39,953 bases of DNA from Bacillota bacterium (GTDB lineage Bacteria; Bacillota; Sulfobacillia; JAJYWN01): the NCBI GenBank assembly GCA_021791495.1, contig JAJYWN010000033.1:1-39953 (forward strand), in the 5' to 3' direction. The notes under the pieces were generated by a model that searched no databases, was not told the DNA's origin, and saw nothing but the letters and a program-made list of their open reading frames with translations. Numbering within the stretch: position 1 is the first letter of the stretch; each line of letters starts with the position of its first letter. Of this stretch, positions 1-8,436 are shown in pieces. The position numbers and the translations under genes were made by a program.

Positions 1-1745
1 CCCGGACTGCCGCCGGCGGATCCCGGGTCGCCGCCCGCGCCGGCGGACGCGCCGCCCCTACCAGAAGGGGGTCCGCCCTGGCCGGAAGAAGAGGCCCGCG
101 GCGCCGCCGTCTTCCCACCACGGGAAGGAGGTTTGGCCCGGCCCGCCTCGGCCGAGATATCAAAGGCCACCAAGCAGTCGCGGCCCAAGTACTCGCAGAG
201 CGCGGTGGTAATCAGAGCCTTGCTGGCTTCGGCATCGCATCGGTCGCGGTGGAACTCGTAACCGGGTCGAAAACCGATGACCACGTGGGCGCCGCGGACG
301 GCCAGCGGATTGCCTTCGCGCAGCATGGCGTGGGTCACGGGGTTTCGGCTCCTGATGTACTTCAGGACCTGCTCCCACCGGTCCCAGACCGTCTCGAGCA
401 GACGCTCGTCGGTGACGGGAGAGGGGGAGGAGGTGGAGGTGGCCGTGCGTTTAGGTGTGGCCGGAGGTACGCCGACCGGAGCCGGCGTTGGGGCGGTCGC
501 CACGGCCGCAATCGCCGCGGGCACCACGACCGGAGGACCAGCCGCCACTGCCGGAGGGGCAGCCGCAGCTGTCGGAGGGGCAGCCGCCGGTGGCGTTGCG
601 GCAGCCGGGACTGCCGGCTGGACTAGAGCGGGTGGCGGCGCGGCAGCCACTTCTTCGCCTCCCGGACCCGCCAGTTCCAGCAGAGCCAACTCCAGCAACA
701 GGCGCGGCTGCGACGTCCAGCGCATATCGCTTTCTTTCGATGCCAGGTGCGCCAGCACCGCCGAGATCTGTTCCACCGAAAAGCCGCGCGCCACCCTTAC
801 CAGCTGTTCCACCGAGGCCGGCGGCAGGTCTACCAGCGCCGCGGGGTCACGGCAGACGCGGGCCAACATGATGTCGCGCCAGTGTCCGAGGTACTCACGG
901 TAGAACTGGCGGAGGTCGGTGCCGGCGGAAACCTGTTCGGCCACGGCTTCAAGGATGGCAGAGTGGTTGCCCACTCCCACGGCTTCGGTCAGGCGAAAGA
1001 AGACATCCTCCCGGGTCCCGCCCACGACCTCCAGGACATGGGCCAGTTCCACACCGTTCCCGGCATAGGAGATACTCTGGTCGAGAAGGCCGAGGGCGTC
1101 TCGGAGGGCGCCGTCGGCGCGGCGGGCGATGTAGTCACGGGCTTCAGGCGAAAGCTTGATCTCGTTCTTCTGCGCCACCAGGTCCAGGCGCGCCGCGATG
1201 TCCCGCACCGACAGGCGGTGGAAGTCAAAGCGTTGGCAACGCGAGGCGATGGTCTGGGGCACCTTGTGGGCTTCGGTGGTCGCAAGGATGAAAAGGACGT
1301 GGGGCGGGGGTTCCTCCAAGGTTTTCAGGAGCGCGTTGAAGGCCTCGTTCGAAAGCATATGGACTTCGTCGATGATGTAAACCTTGTAGCGCCCTTCGGC
1401 CGGGGCGAAGCGGGCCTTCTCCCGTAGGTCGCGGATCTCGTCGATGCCGCGGTTCGAGGCGGCGTCGATCTCGAACACATCCAGGGACGACCCCTGGGTG
1501 ATGGCCACGCACATGCCGCATTCCTGGCAGGGCTCGGGTCCGACCCCGCGCTCGCAGTTCACGGCCTTCGCCAGGATCCGGGCCACGCTGGTCTTTCCCG
1601 TGCCGCGCGGGCCGCAGAAGAGGTAGGCGTGGGCCAGTCGACCGGTGGACAGGGCGTTGGTCAGCGTCTGGGTGACGTGCCGCTGCCCGACCACCTCATC
1701 GAAAGAGCGTGGCCGCCATTCGCGGTATAGGGTGAGGTAGGCCAT
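1..1745 (-). CDS. dnaX: DNA polymerase III subunit gamma/tau (3' end cut by window edge)
   Basis: Clamp-loader ATPase of the replisome. The start is the ATG at 1743-1745 (MAYLTLYREWRP), and 581 codons are visible before the frame leaves the window. The AAA+ core shows Walker A GPRGTGKT (about residues 45-52), four zinc cysteines (C64, C73, C76, C79), the DExx box DEVH (126-129), sensor 1 ATT (155-157) and the arginine-finger motif SRC (168-170). An Ala/Pro-rich linker follows (about 370-440), then a second folded domain (about 445-550) typical of the tau/gamma C-terminal region, then a Gly/Ala/Pro tail. No slippery A-run for gamma/tau frameshifting is visible. It lies downstream of the SRP RNA gene, and in related bacteria a YbaB-family gene and recR follow. 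Confidence 0.97.
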   Translation of the reverse strand, partial: MAYLTLYREWRPRSFDEVVGQRHVTQTLTNALSTGRLAHAYLFCGPRGTGKTSVARILAKAVNCERGVGPEPCQECGMCVAITQGSSLDVFEIDAASNRGIDEIRDLREKARFAPAEGRYKVYIIDEVHMLSNEAFNALLKTLEEPPPHVLFILATTEAHKVPQTIASRCQRFDFHRLSVRDIAARLDLVAQKNEIKLSPEARDYIARRADGALRDALGLLDQSISYAGNGVELAHVLEVVGGTREDVFFRLTEAVGVGNHSAILEAVAEQVSAGTDLRQFYREYLGHWRDIMLARVCRDPAALVDLPPASVEQLVRVARGFSVEQISAVLAHLASKESDMRWTSQPRLLLELALLELAGPGGEEVAAAPPPALVQPAVPAAATPPAAAPPTAAAAPPAVAAGPPVVVPAAIAAVATAPTPAPVGVPPATPKRTATSTSSPSPVTDERLLETVWDRWEQVLKYIRSRNPVTHAMLREGNPLAVRGAHVVIGFRPGYEFHRDRCDAEASKALITTALCEYLGRDCLVAFDISAEAGRAKPPSRGGKTAAPRASSSGQGGPPSGRGGASAGAGGDPGSAGGSP

Positions 1746-1872
1746 GGCGCTAAGTGCTCCCGGGTCGGATTGGGTCGGTTCTGGCCGAAACCGGAGAAAA
1801 TCCGGTAGAATCGGCGGTTGGACTGACCCTTTCTACTCCGTGGACAGTTTTCCCTTTGAAAAGAAAATTGGC

Positions 1873-2119
1873 CGTGCGTCCCCGCTTGGACCTTCTCCTC
1901 CGGGCGTGACCGTCGCAGTTAGCTCTGGCCAGGCGACCCCGCGGCACACGGGAGGGCACGATTACCGTTGCTCCCTTCCGGGCCTGGCGGGTTTTTCGCG
2001 TTCCCGTTGCGCGGGACCCGACCTTCGTCACCACTTGCGGCGGGCGGACCCCACAGAAGAAGGCCGCGGCTGGGTCTCGACCCCGCTATAGCGGATTGCG
2101 GGTGCAGGGCACCGCTACC
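1873..2119 (-). ncRNA. ffs: Signal recognition particle RNA, long (Bacillus-type) form
   Basis: On the minus strand the S-domain helix 8 is unmistakable: GCCAGGCCCGGAAGGGAGCA, with the GGAA tetraloop at 1976-1979 and the flanking Ffh-binding internal loops. Upstream lie the hairpin GGGTCCCGCGCAACGGGA and, near 2113, a 5' section resembling the Alu part of clostridial and Bacillus SRP RNAs (CCCTGCACCCGCAATCCGCT). Downstream the GTGCCGCGGGGTCGCCTGGC strand closes the long central helix. The ends are estimated from family length (about 250-270 nt) and may be off by 10-20 nt. The RNA scaffolds Ffh for co-translational protein targeting. Confidence 0.9.
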
Positions 2120-2183
2120 TCCCCGTCCAGCACGACCAAACCTTGGCATTCTTAGATATGTAGTTTTCACCAAGAATGCGTTG

Positions 2184-2272
2184 CGGAGAGGGTGGGATTT
2201 GAACCCACGAGACAGGTATCCCCGTCTACTCGCTCTCCAGGCGAGCCCGTTCGACCGCTCCGGCACCTCTCC
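2184..2272 (-). tRNA. tRNA-Ser (anticodon GGA)
   Basis: An 89-nt cloverleaf on the minus strand: acceptor GGAGAGG pairs with CCTCTCC, the anticodon stem CTCGC/GCGAG encloses CT-GGA-GA, the T arm has GGTTCAAATCC, and the variable arm is long, as expected for a class II serine tRNA. The anticodon GGA reads UCC/UCU. The sequence following the discriminator is CAA, so the full CCA end does not appear to be encoded. Confidence 0.97.
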
Positions 2273-2310
2273 GTAACATGAGACGCGATATGTGATTTGT
2301 GCAGTTTGTG

Positions 2311-2399
2311 CGGAGAGAGTGGGATTCGAACCCACGAGGCAGCTTTCGCCGCCTACTCGCTTTCGAGGCGAGCGCCTTCAACCTCTCAGCCATCTCTCC
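2311..2399 (-). tRNA. tRNA-Ser (anticodon CGA)
   Basis: An 89-nt class II tRNA on the minus strand: acceptor GGAGAGA, anticodon stem CTCGC/GCGAG enclosing CT-CGA-AA, and a long variable arm. The anticodon CGA reads UCG. Its 5' end lies inside the 3' end of tadA: the tadA stop codon at 2386-2388 is within the tRNA, so the two overlap by 14 nt. Both genes are on the same strand, so a shared transcript would have to be cut at the tRNA 5' end. Confidence 0.97.
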
Positions 2400-2859
2400 G
2401 GGCTTTAAAGAAGTCTCGAATGACTTTCTGACATTCATTTTGGAGGACTCCTTCAGAGACCTCCAGACGATGATTATATCGTTCATCGCGCACGATGTCG
2501 ACAGTGGAACCGCAGGCGCCTGCTTTTGGGTCGCGCGCGCCGAACACGAGACGGTCGACGCGGGCCTGCACCAGCGCGCCGGCACACATGGGGCAGGGCT
2601 CGATGGTGACGTACAAGGTGCACCCGGAAAGCCGCCATCCGCCCAGCGCGGCGCCGGCGGCGCGGATGACAAGCATCTCGGCGTGCGCGGTCGGGTCGGC
2701 CAATTCCTCGCGGCGGTTGCGGCCGCGCGCGATGATCGCGCCATCCTTGACGATGACCGCGCCGATCGGCACTTCGCCGGCCACGCCCGCCAGTTCGGCT
2801 TCGCGCAAGGCTTCGGTCATGAACATCTCGTCGGTTGTCAAGACACTGCCATTCACCAC
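2386..2859 (-). CDS. tadA: tRNA-specific adenosine deaminase TadA
   Basis: Converts A34 to inosine in tRNA-Arg(ACG). The cytidine-deaminase fold is clear: the zinc ligand and catalytic glutamate are in TAHAEM, and the second and third ligands are in PCPMCAG. EVPIGAVIV matches the family's N-terminal strand. The length (157 aa) fits the family. The start is unsure. The longest frame uses GTG at 2857-2859, while homologues usually begin a few residues before DEMFM, which points to the TTG at 2839-2841. No strong ribosome binding site decides between them. The 3' end overlaps tRNA-Ser(CGA). The order tadA - ffs - dnaX is the conserved Firmicutes neighbourhood. Confidence 0.95.
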   Translation of the reverse strand: MVNGSVLTTDEMFMTEALREAELAGVAGEVPIGAVIVKDGAIIARGRNRREELADPTAHAEMLVIRAAGAALGGWRLSGCTLYVTIEPCPMCAGALVQARVDRLVFGARDPKAGACGSTVDIVRDERYNHRLEVSEGVLQNECQKVIRDFFKARRDG

Positions 2860-2900
2860 AGCACTGTCTATTCTAACTGCGCGAGGTTCGAAGCGTCAAA

Positions 2901-3941
2901 TCACGGCGCCGGCCGCCGCGGCGAAGCGGGACTGGGCGTCGCCGAAGCTGATGGTTTTGGCATTCTGTACTGTAGTCTGAGCGCTTCAGGGTCAGCAGGG
3001 TCCAGGGCCAAGGCTTCGGCCAACACCTGTACCGCTTCCTGACTCTCACCGCACGCCAGCAGGACTTCCGCCAATATCACTTGCTCCTCCGCACACGGAG
3101 GATCCAACTCGAAGGAACGGCGCAGGAAGGAGAGGGCGGCGGTTTCATCGCCTTGGGCATGGGCAACCTTGCCTTTGAGGAACAAACCATAGGCCTCGAA
3201 AACCTTGTTAGGATTGAGGTGAAGAGCCTTCTCAATCGCCGAGGAAGCATCATCCAGCCGACCGAGAGCTACGTAGCTTTCCGCCAAGTCGAGCCAAAGC
3301 TCCGGGTCGCCCGGACGACTGGCCAGATCCGCCTTATACTCTTCCACGAGACTCGCTTCGACCTCACGCGATAGACTCGGAGACAACTGCGCGAGCCGGG
3401 CGGCGCGCCGCGCTTCCGTGGAAAGCTCGCGGGCGGTTACATCGAGCAGATGGGACTTAACGGCCAAGTCAAACAGGGCCCCGGATGATGGTTCAGCCAG
3501 GGGTGCCAGGCGGTCAACGCCCGCGCCGACCAGGGCGGCGAACGGTTCGGCCGCCCGCCGGACGTTTAGGGTGGCCATTCGGAGATGAAAGAACCGGGGG
3601 CCTTGGGGCCAGGCTCCGCCCTTGGGGCTTTCACCCGTCGGATATGCGAGCGCGGCTTCGGCCACTTGGCTAAGCCTGTGGCCGGACAACCGGAAGGTTT
3701 TAGCGCAGACACGGACTAGCTGGCGGCAATGGTGGGCTAGCTCCGATGCCGCGATTTCTAGGTCGATCAGGAAGAAATACAGCTTCGGGAAGCTATCACT
3801 CCCCTCCGCTGCCTCAATGACCCGGATCATGTCTTCAGACTGATCGACGACCTCGTCGAGGGCCAAGGCCAGGTCCAGGGGAAGTCCGACGTCGATCGCG
3901 GTAACGTGCAAATACGAGGATTTCACGGGCCTCTCAGTCAC
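2901..3941 (-). CDS. Tetratricopeptide-repeat protein, function unknown
   Basis: A 346-residue soluble protein. The N-terminal ~180 residues are helical and I do not recognise them. From about residue 205 to 325 there are three or four TPR units: LWLDLAESYVALGRLDDASS, an AYGLFLKGKVAHAQGDETAA segment, and VILAEVLLACGESQEAVQVL, each followed by the usual ALxLxP turn. The tail is Pro/Ser-rich. The start is GTG at 3939-3941, overlapping the stop of the upstream gene by 8 nt (GTGACTGA), so translation is probably coupled. TPRs usually mediate protein contacts, and the partner may be the upstream product. No signal peptide is seen. Confidence 0.85.
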   Translation of the reverse strand: MTERPVKSSYLHVTAIDVGLPLDLALALDEVVDQSEDMIRVIEAAEGSDSFPKLYFFLIDLEIAASELAHHCRQLVRVCAKTFRLSGHRLSQVAEAALAYPTGESPKGGAWPQGPRFFHLRMATLNVRRAAEPFAALVGAGVDRLAPLAEPSSGALFDLAVKSHLLDVTARELSTEARRAARLAQLSPSLSREVEASLVEEYKADLASRPGDPELWLDLAESYVALGRLDDASSAIEKALHLNPNKVFEAYGLFLKGKVAHAQGDETAALSFLRRSFELDPPCAEEQVILAEVLLACGESQEAVQVLAEALALDPADPEALRLQYRMPKPSASATPSPASPRRPAP

Positions 3942-4359
3942 GGGTGTCCACTCCTCTCTCCTTCAGGGCTTCCTCGACCATGGACATGGCGCGGTGGGAC
4001 AGTACCCGGTCTGGAAAATGGTTAATGGTCTCTTGAACTAGCTCTAAAGCAAAAGGAAAGACCTCAGTCGTGTGTTTCTCGTGTATGCGGGCTAACTCTG
4101 TAGCTACTATCCCTGCATGTTTGGCGATATCGTTCCACCATTTGAGTTCGCATTGGTTGCGATGGGGACTTGTACGGATCTTATCGAGGTGATCAAGAAT
4201 TGGCTTTGTTCGGTGTGTCACCCTGCGGAGCAGGTCCTTCCTGGAATAGCCCAAAGTGGGGGCTCCCAGTGGTCCGAGTCTACTTAGTACGCGGCCACCG
4301 AAGAGGGCAGTTTCGCCACCGTCTGCCAGAATCCTCCAACCATGGCTACATCGTGACAA
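3934..4359 (-). CDS. Hypothetical protein coupled to the TPR gene
   Basis: A 141-residue protein that I do not recognise. It is basic and helical in the middle (LLRRVTHRTKPILDHLDKIR), with KWWNDIAKHAGIVATELARIHEKH and VEEALKERGVD towards the end. It has no membrane segment. The start given is TTG at 4357-4359. There is no convincing ribosome binding site, so the true start could be downstream. The stop overlaps the GTG of the TPR gene by 8 nt, the main argument that this frame is real and co-expressed. It is divergent from the PPOX-family gene at 4464. Confidence 0.65.
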   Translation of the reverse strand: MSRCSHGWRILADGGETALFGGRVLSRLGPLGAPTLGYSRKDLLRRVTHRTKPILDHLDKIRTSPHRNQCELKWWNDIAKHAGIVATELARIHEKHTTEVFPFALELVQETINHFPDRVLSHRAMSMVEEALKERGVDTRD

Positions 4360-4463
4360 GTTGCCCGCAAGGAGATAAAGTCAATTGTGGCGGTTCTGGC
4401 TCTGGCTCGGCAGCCCACCAGACCATTCGCAAGCCCAAGAACCGGCCGAAAGGGGTCTTTCAC

Positions 4464-4955
4464 TTGCCGCTCAGCATCGTCCGAAGACCGGACCGAAGAG
4501 GGACTTTCGAAGAGGCTGTGGACCTGGTAGCCCGGTCCCAGATCGGGCACCTGGGGACCGTGACCGACGACGGCTACCCGTACGTGATCCCGATCTTCTA
4601 TGCCATGCTCGACGGGCGCATCGTCTTCCATTCCGCAAGGGCCGGGCAGAAGATGGCGAACATCGCCCGTGACAGCCGCGTCTGCCTGGAGGTTTCCCAC
4701 TCGGCGGGGTTCGCGCCTAATGAGAAGCTGTGCGATTGGGAAGCCCGGTACGAGAGCGCCGTGGTCTTCGGGCGGGCCAGCGTGGTGACCGATCCGGAGT
4801 CGAAAATGGCGGCGCTCCAGGCCATTGCCCGGAAGTACGCGGGCACGACTGACTACTCGACGATCAAGAACCTGGCGTCGGTAGCGGTCGTCGCCATCAC
4901 GATCGAGGCTGCCAGTTTCAAGAAATATTGGCCTGCTGAGCGTCCCACGAACTAG
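4464..4955 (+). CDS. Pyridoxamine 5'-phosphate oxidase family protein (NimA-like)
   Basis: A split-barrel flavoprotein of 163 residues. The motif series RRPDRRGTFEEAVDLVARSQ, GHLGTVTDDGYPYVIPIFYA, FHSARAGQKMANI and RVCLEV is characteristic of the Nim/FMN-binding group. Members bind FMN, and some reduce nitroaromatics, but the substrate here is unknown. The open frame extends ~100 codons further upstream, but that part does not look like protein. TTG at 4464-4466 is chosen because an AAAGGGG ribosome binding site sits 8 nt before it and it gives the usual family N-terminus. It is transcribed away from the TPR pair. Confidence 0.85.
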   Translation: MPLSIVRRPDRRGTFEEAVDLVARSQIGHLGTVTDDGYPYVIPIFYAMLDGRIVFHSARAGQKMANIARDSRVCLEVSHSAGFAPNEKLCDWEARYESAVVFGRASVVTDPESKMAALQAIARKYAGTTDYSTIKNLASVAVVAITIEAASFKKYWPAERPTN

Positions 4956-5001
4956 TTGCAGAGCTTGTCCGGAGCGGCTACCGCGGCGCGGGCGGCCCGA
5001 T

Positions 5002-5781
5002 TCAGCGCCACCGAGCCTGAATCTTCTCTACCAAGTGTTTCGCCAGAATGTCATAAAAGATGTCGCCCTGTTTAGCTGTGGCGCCGCGGGGGTCGCCCCA
5101 GTTGCCGGCGGGCGCCGTCCCCTTGAGATCGTAGTCGTACACGAAGACCTCGGCGTCGCGGCCTTTTGCCAGGTACGTGGTAACGGCCGGTTCCGGCGCC
5201 GCCTGGGAAAGGTCAACGAAGGCCGGCTTTACGGCCAGCACGGCAGCCGTTTCCTGTTCGCCGCCGTGGGCTTCCCAGATGGTCGACAAAGGCCGGCCGT
5301 AGGCGGCCTCAACCTTATCGCGGATGGGGCGGCTGGTCTGAGCGGCCAGCATGTGGGCGTGGACGACTTGGACCTCGGGGTATTCCCGCTTCAAGCGACT
5401 GGCTGCCAGATCCAGGGTGGTGCGGTTGCCGCCATGGCCGCTGATGAAAACGAAGCGGCGGAACCCTTGGGCCCGCAGGCAGTTCGCTTCTTCATAGAGA
5501 ACGGTCGCCAGTATTTCATGGGGAATAGAGATGGAGCCGGGGAACGACAGGTGCTGCGGGCTGTAGCCGACCGGGAGAACCGGCGCCACCAAGGCGTCAA
5601 GGAGGCCGGCCATCCGGCGGCACAGTTCTTCGATGATAATGCTATCCGTCCCCATCGGCGCGTGCGGACCATGGTTCTCGGTGCTCCCGATGGAGATCAC
5701 GACCATGTCGCCGCCGCGGTCCAGGTACTCCTTGACCTGCGGCCAGCGCAGCTCTGGCAAATAGCGAGTGGGCATTTTCAA
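5002..5781 (-). CDS. Creatininase family amidohydrolase
   Basis: A 259-residue protein of the creatininase / creatinine amidohydrolase fold, a metal-dependent hydrolase of cyclic amides and related substrates. The metal-binding signature STENHGPHAPMGTD (E35, H37, D46) is followed by SGHGGN (H116) and HGGEQET (E175). True creatininases have a further conserved Glu two residues after the SGH His, which is not evident here, so the substrate may not be creatinine. The start is TTG at 5779-5781, 7 nt after GGGGG. An ATG two codons later is the alternative. It lies 11 nt downstream of the dehydrogenase stop, so the two form an operon that may process a small ring-opened metabolite. Confidence 0.9.
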   Translation of the reverse strand: MKMPTRYLPELRWPQVKEYLDRGGDMVVISIGSTENHGPHAPMGTDSIIIEELCRRMAGLLDALVAPVLPVGYSPQHLSFPGSISIPHEILATVLYEEANCLRAQGFRRFVFISGHGGNRTTLDLAASRLKREYPEVQVVHAHMLAAQTSRPIRDKVEAAYGRPLSTIWEAHGGEQETAAVLAVKPAFVDLSQAAPEPAVTTYLAKGRDAEVFVYDYDLKGTAPAGNWGDPRGATAKQGDIFYDILAKHLVEKIQARWR

Positions 5782-5792
5782 GTGAGATCCCC

Positions 5793-6563
5793 CTAGTCGA
5801 TGTACTGCCCGCCGTTCACGTCCATGGCCTCACCGGTGACGAACCCCGCCCCGGGGGAGGCGAAGAAGAGCATGGCCGCGGCGATGTCGTCGGGATAACC
5901 GACGCGGCCGGCCGGTATGGTCTTGAGGATTTCACCAATCAACGGGCCTCGGGTGATGCCCTTGGTCCCGCGGGCTTCGATGAGGCCGGGGCAGACGGCG
6001 TTCACGGTGACGTACGGGGCCAGCTCCTTGGCCAAACCCTTGGTGAGGCCCAGCACCCCGTTCTTCGCCGCCGCGTAGGCCGATTTCGAAACGGTGGCGG
6101 GCGGTCCGCCGCCGTGCTTGGCCGAGATGGAGGCGGTGTTGACGATGCGCCCCCACTTGTTGGCGATCATTTGGGGAGCGAGGGCATGGGCCCAGCTCCA
6201 GGCGGACCCCAGGTTATGCGCCAGCACCCAGTCAAAGTCGTGGCGCGTCAGCTCGAAGAAGGTGCGCGGTTCGCCGCCGCCAGCTACGTTAATGAGGATG
6301 TCCACGTGACCCATGCTTTCCAGGGCAACCGTCGCCATCTCTTGGACCTTAGCGTCGTCGGCGCAGTCGCCGACCAACACCGAGGCCTGGCGGCCCAGCG
6401 CCCGGACGGCCGCGGCCCGCTCTTGCGCCTGCTGCTCCCGCAGGTCCACGATGATGATGTCGGCGCCGGCCCGCGCCAAGGCCATGCAGGTAGCGCCGCC
6501 GATGTCCCCGCCGCCGCCGGTGACGACGGCGACTTTTCCGGTCAGATCGTAGAATGGATGCAC
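5793..6563 (-). CDS. Short-chain dehydrogenase/reductase (SDR family)
   Basis: A classical 256-residue NAD(P)-dependent oxidoreductase. It has the Rossmann motif TGGGGDIG (about 15-22), D40 after strand 2 suggesting NAD preference, NVAGG (about 92-96), catalytic S145, Y163 and K167 (SAYAAAKNG), and the C-terminal GEAMDVNGGQ typical of FabG-like members. GTG at 6561-6563 is chosen because GGAGGGG lies 7 nt upstream. The longer frame to 6836 reads through non-protein-like sequence. It is the first gene of a pair with the creatininase-family gene. Confidence 0.92.
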   Translation of the reverse strand: MHPFYDLTGKVAVVTGGGGDIGGATCMALARAGADIIIVDLREQQAQERAAAVRALGRQASVLVGDCADDAKVQEMATVALESMGHVDILINVAGGGEPRTFFELTRHDFDWVLAHNLGSAWSWAHALAPQMIANKWGRIVNTASISAKHGGGPPATVSKSAYAAAKNGVLGLTKGLAKELAPYVTVNAVCPGLIEARGTKGITRGPLIGEILKTIPAGRVGYPDDIAAAMLFFASPGAGFVTGEAMDVNGGQYID

Positions 6564-6732
6564 GCTTCGACCCCTCCACTGTCTTCGTTGGGCGATTTCC
6601 GGCTGTCCAGGCATATCATGCCTGCCTGTGCATGCCTTCCATGTCCGAGGCGCTAACGCCTTCCGGCGGACTGGTGATTTGACCACGCGGGCAACGCGGG
6701 TCACGCGGGCCACAAGACCGCGAGGGCAGGAA

Positions 6733-6760
6733 TAAGCCCCCTCGGGGAGCCGGGGGGGCT
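6733..6760 (-). terminator. Hairpin, likely terminator of the secreted-protein gene
   Basis: Stem AAGCCCCC / GGGGGGCTT starts about 25 nt downstream of the stop of the 6784-7464 gene, on its strand. The stem is strong, but the T-run after it is poor (ATTCCT), so termination is inferred from position and stability. Confidence 0.5.
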
Positions 6761-6783
6761 TGGGGGAGTCGGAGCCCTTTCGC

Positions 6784-7464
6784 CTATTTGTAGGCGCCGA
6801 AACCGGGCTGGGCCAGGCTCTTATAGAGCACCCCATGGGTGTCGTAGGCCGGGTCGTTGTAGACTTCCAGCACCAGCGCGAAGGCGCCCCAGATATCCGG
6901 GCCGATCTCCTTACCGTCGTCCGAGTACCACACTCCGGCCACCTTGTGGGCCGTGGACGGCACGGCGACGATTTTCACGAAATCCACCCACTGGCTGCCG
7001 TCGGGATTAGTATCCACCATGTGGTTGGTCTCCCAGGCGCCCGAACCAATGTAGTTGCCGGGGCGGTCCAACTTGCCGTCGCCGTCACGGTCCATGTTAC
7101 TCAGCCATGCATCATTCCACTTCATTTCAAGCTGCGTGGTCCGGTAAGGCCAATACCACCTGGTCGCGGCCCGCGGGTTCTGGGCCAGGTAGGTCGCGTC
7201 TTCGCCGGCGTAGGGAGGGAAGCCTTCTCCGCCCAGGTAGACATTAGCGTAAGACCCGAGGAACATGTGGGCCTGGTAGTTGTAACCGTAGGGGTCGAAC
7301 CCCACCATCAAGGGTTGACCGTGGAGGTAGTGGGTGGGCTGATACACGAGGACTCCGTCCTGAATGGAAGTACCGGACTTGGCCGCCCACCCCACACTGA
7401 ACACGGAGACAAGGATGACACACAGGACCATCACCACGCACCACCGTTTGGCGCTCTTCTTCAT
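6784..7464 (-). CDS. Secreted protein of unknown function with EF-hand-like loop
   Basis: A 226-residue protein with a clear signal peptide (MKKSAKRW, hydrophobic VVMVLCVILVSVF, AxA-like cut near WAAK). The mature part is rich in aromatic residues (YGYNYQAHMFLGSY, RWYWPYRTTQLEMKWND). It contains DRDGDGKLD (about 125-133), a calcium-binding dockerin/EF-hand-like loop, just before a GSGAWETNH segment. I do not recognise the family. The ATG at 7462-7464 has GGGAGG 8 nt upstream. It stands alone, with the hairpin above on its 3' side and ~115 nt to the beta-lactamase stop upstream. Confidence 0.85.
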   Translation of the reverse strand: MKKSAKRWCVVMVLCVILVSVFSVGWAAKSGTSIQDGVLVYQPTHYLHGQPLMVGFDPYGYNYQAHMFLGSYANVYLGGEGFPPYAGEDATYLAQNPRAATRWYWPYRTTQLEMKWNDAWLSNMDRDGDGKLDRPGNYIGSGAWETNHMVDTNPDGSQWVDFVKIVAVPSTAHKVAGVWYSDDGKEIGPDIWGAFALVLEVYNDPAYDTHGVLYKSLAQPGFGAYK

Positions 7465-7581
7465 TCACATCGCCTCCCGTTCGTCTGGATACCGGTTCCC
7501 GCCGAGATGTGTTGCACGCGAGTATAGTAGATTCGAGCGGCGACGCGTATGTCCTTCCCACAAATTACCATTCGAGCATGA

Positions 7582-8436
7582 CTAGTTCAACAGCTTCTTG
7601 TGCTTCAGAATTTCCTCGGTCAGTATCCTCGCGACGTTAGTCTGGAGGCCCTTGCCTTCGACCTTGGTGGCGAAGAAGAGGACGTTGTCATCCGTCTCAA
7701 GATAGCCCACAAACCAAGCCAGGTGACCTCCGGCGAAACCGGTCTTGCCCGAAAGAACGCTCCCGTTTCCCCTTGCTAGCACCATGATCCGTTTCACCGT
7801 GTCGATGTTCTTCGGCGAAAAAGGCAGCTCCGACGCGTAGAACTCCCTCAGGAAAAGGACCTGCTCCAAGGGGGATATCCGTAGAGACGAGTCCAGCCAG
7901 AAGGTGGTTAGCCCTCCGGAGAGATTGGCGTTCCCATAGTGGGTCTCGTCTAGGAAGCGCTGCATCCGCTCTTTGCCAACGCCCGAGGCCAGCCGCTGAT
8001 AGTACCAGACCACGGAGGCGGAAAAGGCTGAGGCCAGGGTGTGATCACCATTCCAGGCAGGAATCTGATACCGAATCCCGTCCCACTTGAACAGCGTGTT
8101 CTCATCCTGCACGACCCCGGTCTCCAGTCCGATGAGGGAATTCAGGATCTTGAAGGTCGAGCAGGGCGACACCCGCTTCTGGCTGTCCTTCTCATTGTAG
8201 ATAGACCACTCGTTCTTGTTCCGATCGAATAGAACGAAGCTTCCGCTGACGCCCGCAAAGTACTGCCCCAAGGCATCGGGGGTGATTTTCTCCTTGATGT
8301 CGGTTAGCGGCGTCGCCGTTCGGTTAGCTTCGGCAATCAGCGTCTGCCTGGACCAATACCGGAACCCGAGGAAACCCAGTAGGAGAAATGCGATGGCCGC
8401 CAGGGCAATCGCAGCCTTCGTTCTCACCGTTCGCAT
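7582..8436 (-). CDS. Class D (OXA-type) beta-lactamase or penicillin-sensing homologue, membrane-anchored or exported
   Basis: A 284-residue serine hydrolase. All class D motifs are present in order: PCSTFK (nucleophile S93, carbamylable K96), SVV (141-143), YGN (167-169), KTG (231-233) and the WFVGYLE strand after it. The N-terminus has one hydrophobic segment (about 8-26), a signal peptide or anchor without a lipobox. The same fold forms the sensor domain of BlaR1/MecR1, but the four-helix metalloprotease part of those receptors is absent, so a stand-alone enzyme is more likely. The ATG at 8434-8436 has GGGGGTG 6 nt upstream. No BlaI-type repressor is seen nearby. Confidence 0.92.
   Translation of the reverse strand: MRTVRTKAAIALAAIAFLLLGFLGFRYWSRQTLIAEANRTATPLTDIKEKITPDALGQYFAGVSGSFVLFDRNKNEWSIYNEKDSQKRVSPCSTFKILNSLIGLETGVVQDENTLFKWDGIRYQIPAWNGDHTLASAFSASVVWYYQRLASGVGKERMQRFLDETHYGNANLSGGLTTFWLDSSLRISPLEQVLFLREFYASELPFSPKNIDTVKRIMVLARGNGSVLSGKTGFAGGHLAWFVGYLETDDNVLFFATKVEGKGLQTNVARILTEEILKHKKLLN

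Noticed and set aside
747-1427. 226-codon plus-strand frame opposite dnaX
   Set aside because: Antisense shadow of the AAA+ coding region; no motif, no ribosome binding site.
1-1745. Programmed frameshift for gamma versus tau in dnaX
   Set aside because: No A-AAA-AAG-type slippery run with stimulatory hairpin is visible in the present part.
2146-2179. 8-bp hairpin between tRNA-Ser(GGA) and the SRP RNA (GCATTCTT/AAGAATGC) as a terminator
   Set aside because: Weak stem, long loop, no T-run; it may simply overlap the SRP RNA promoter.
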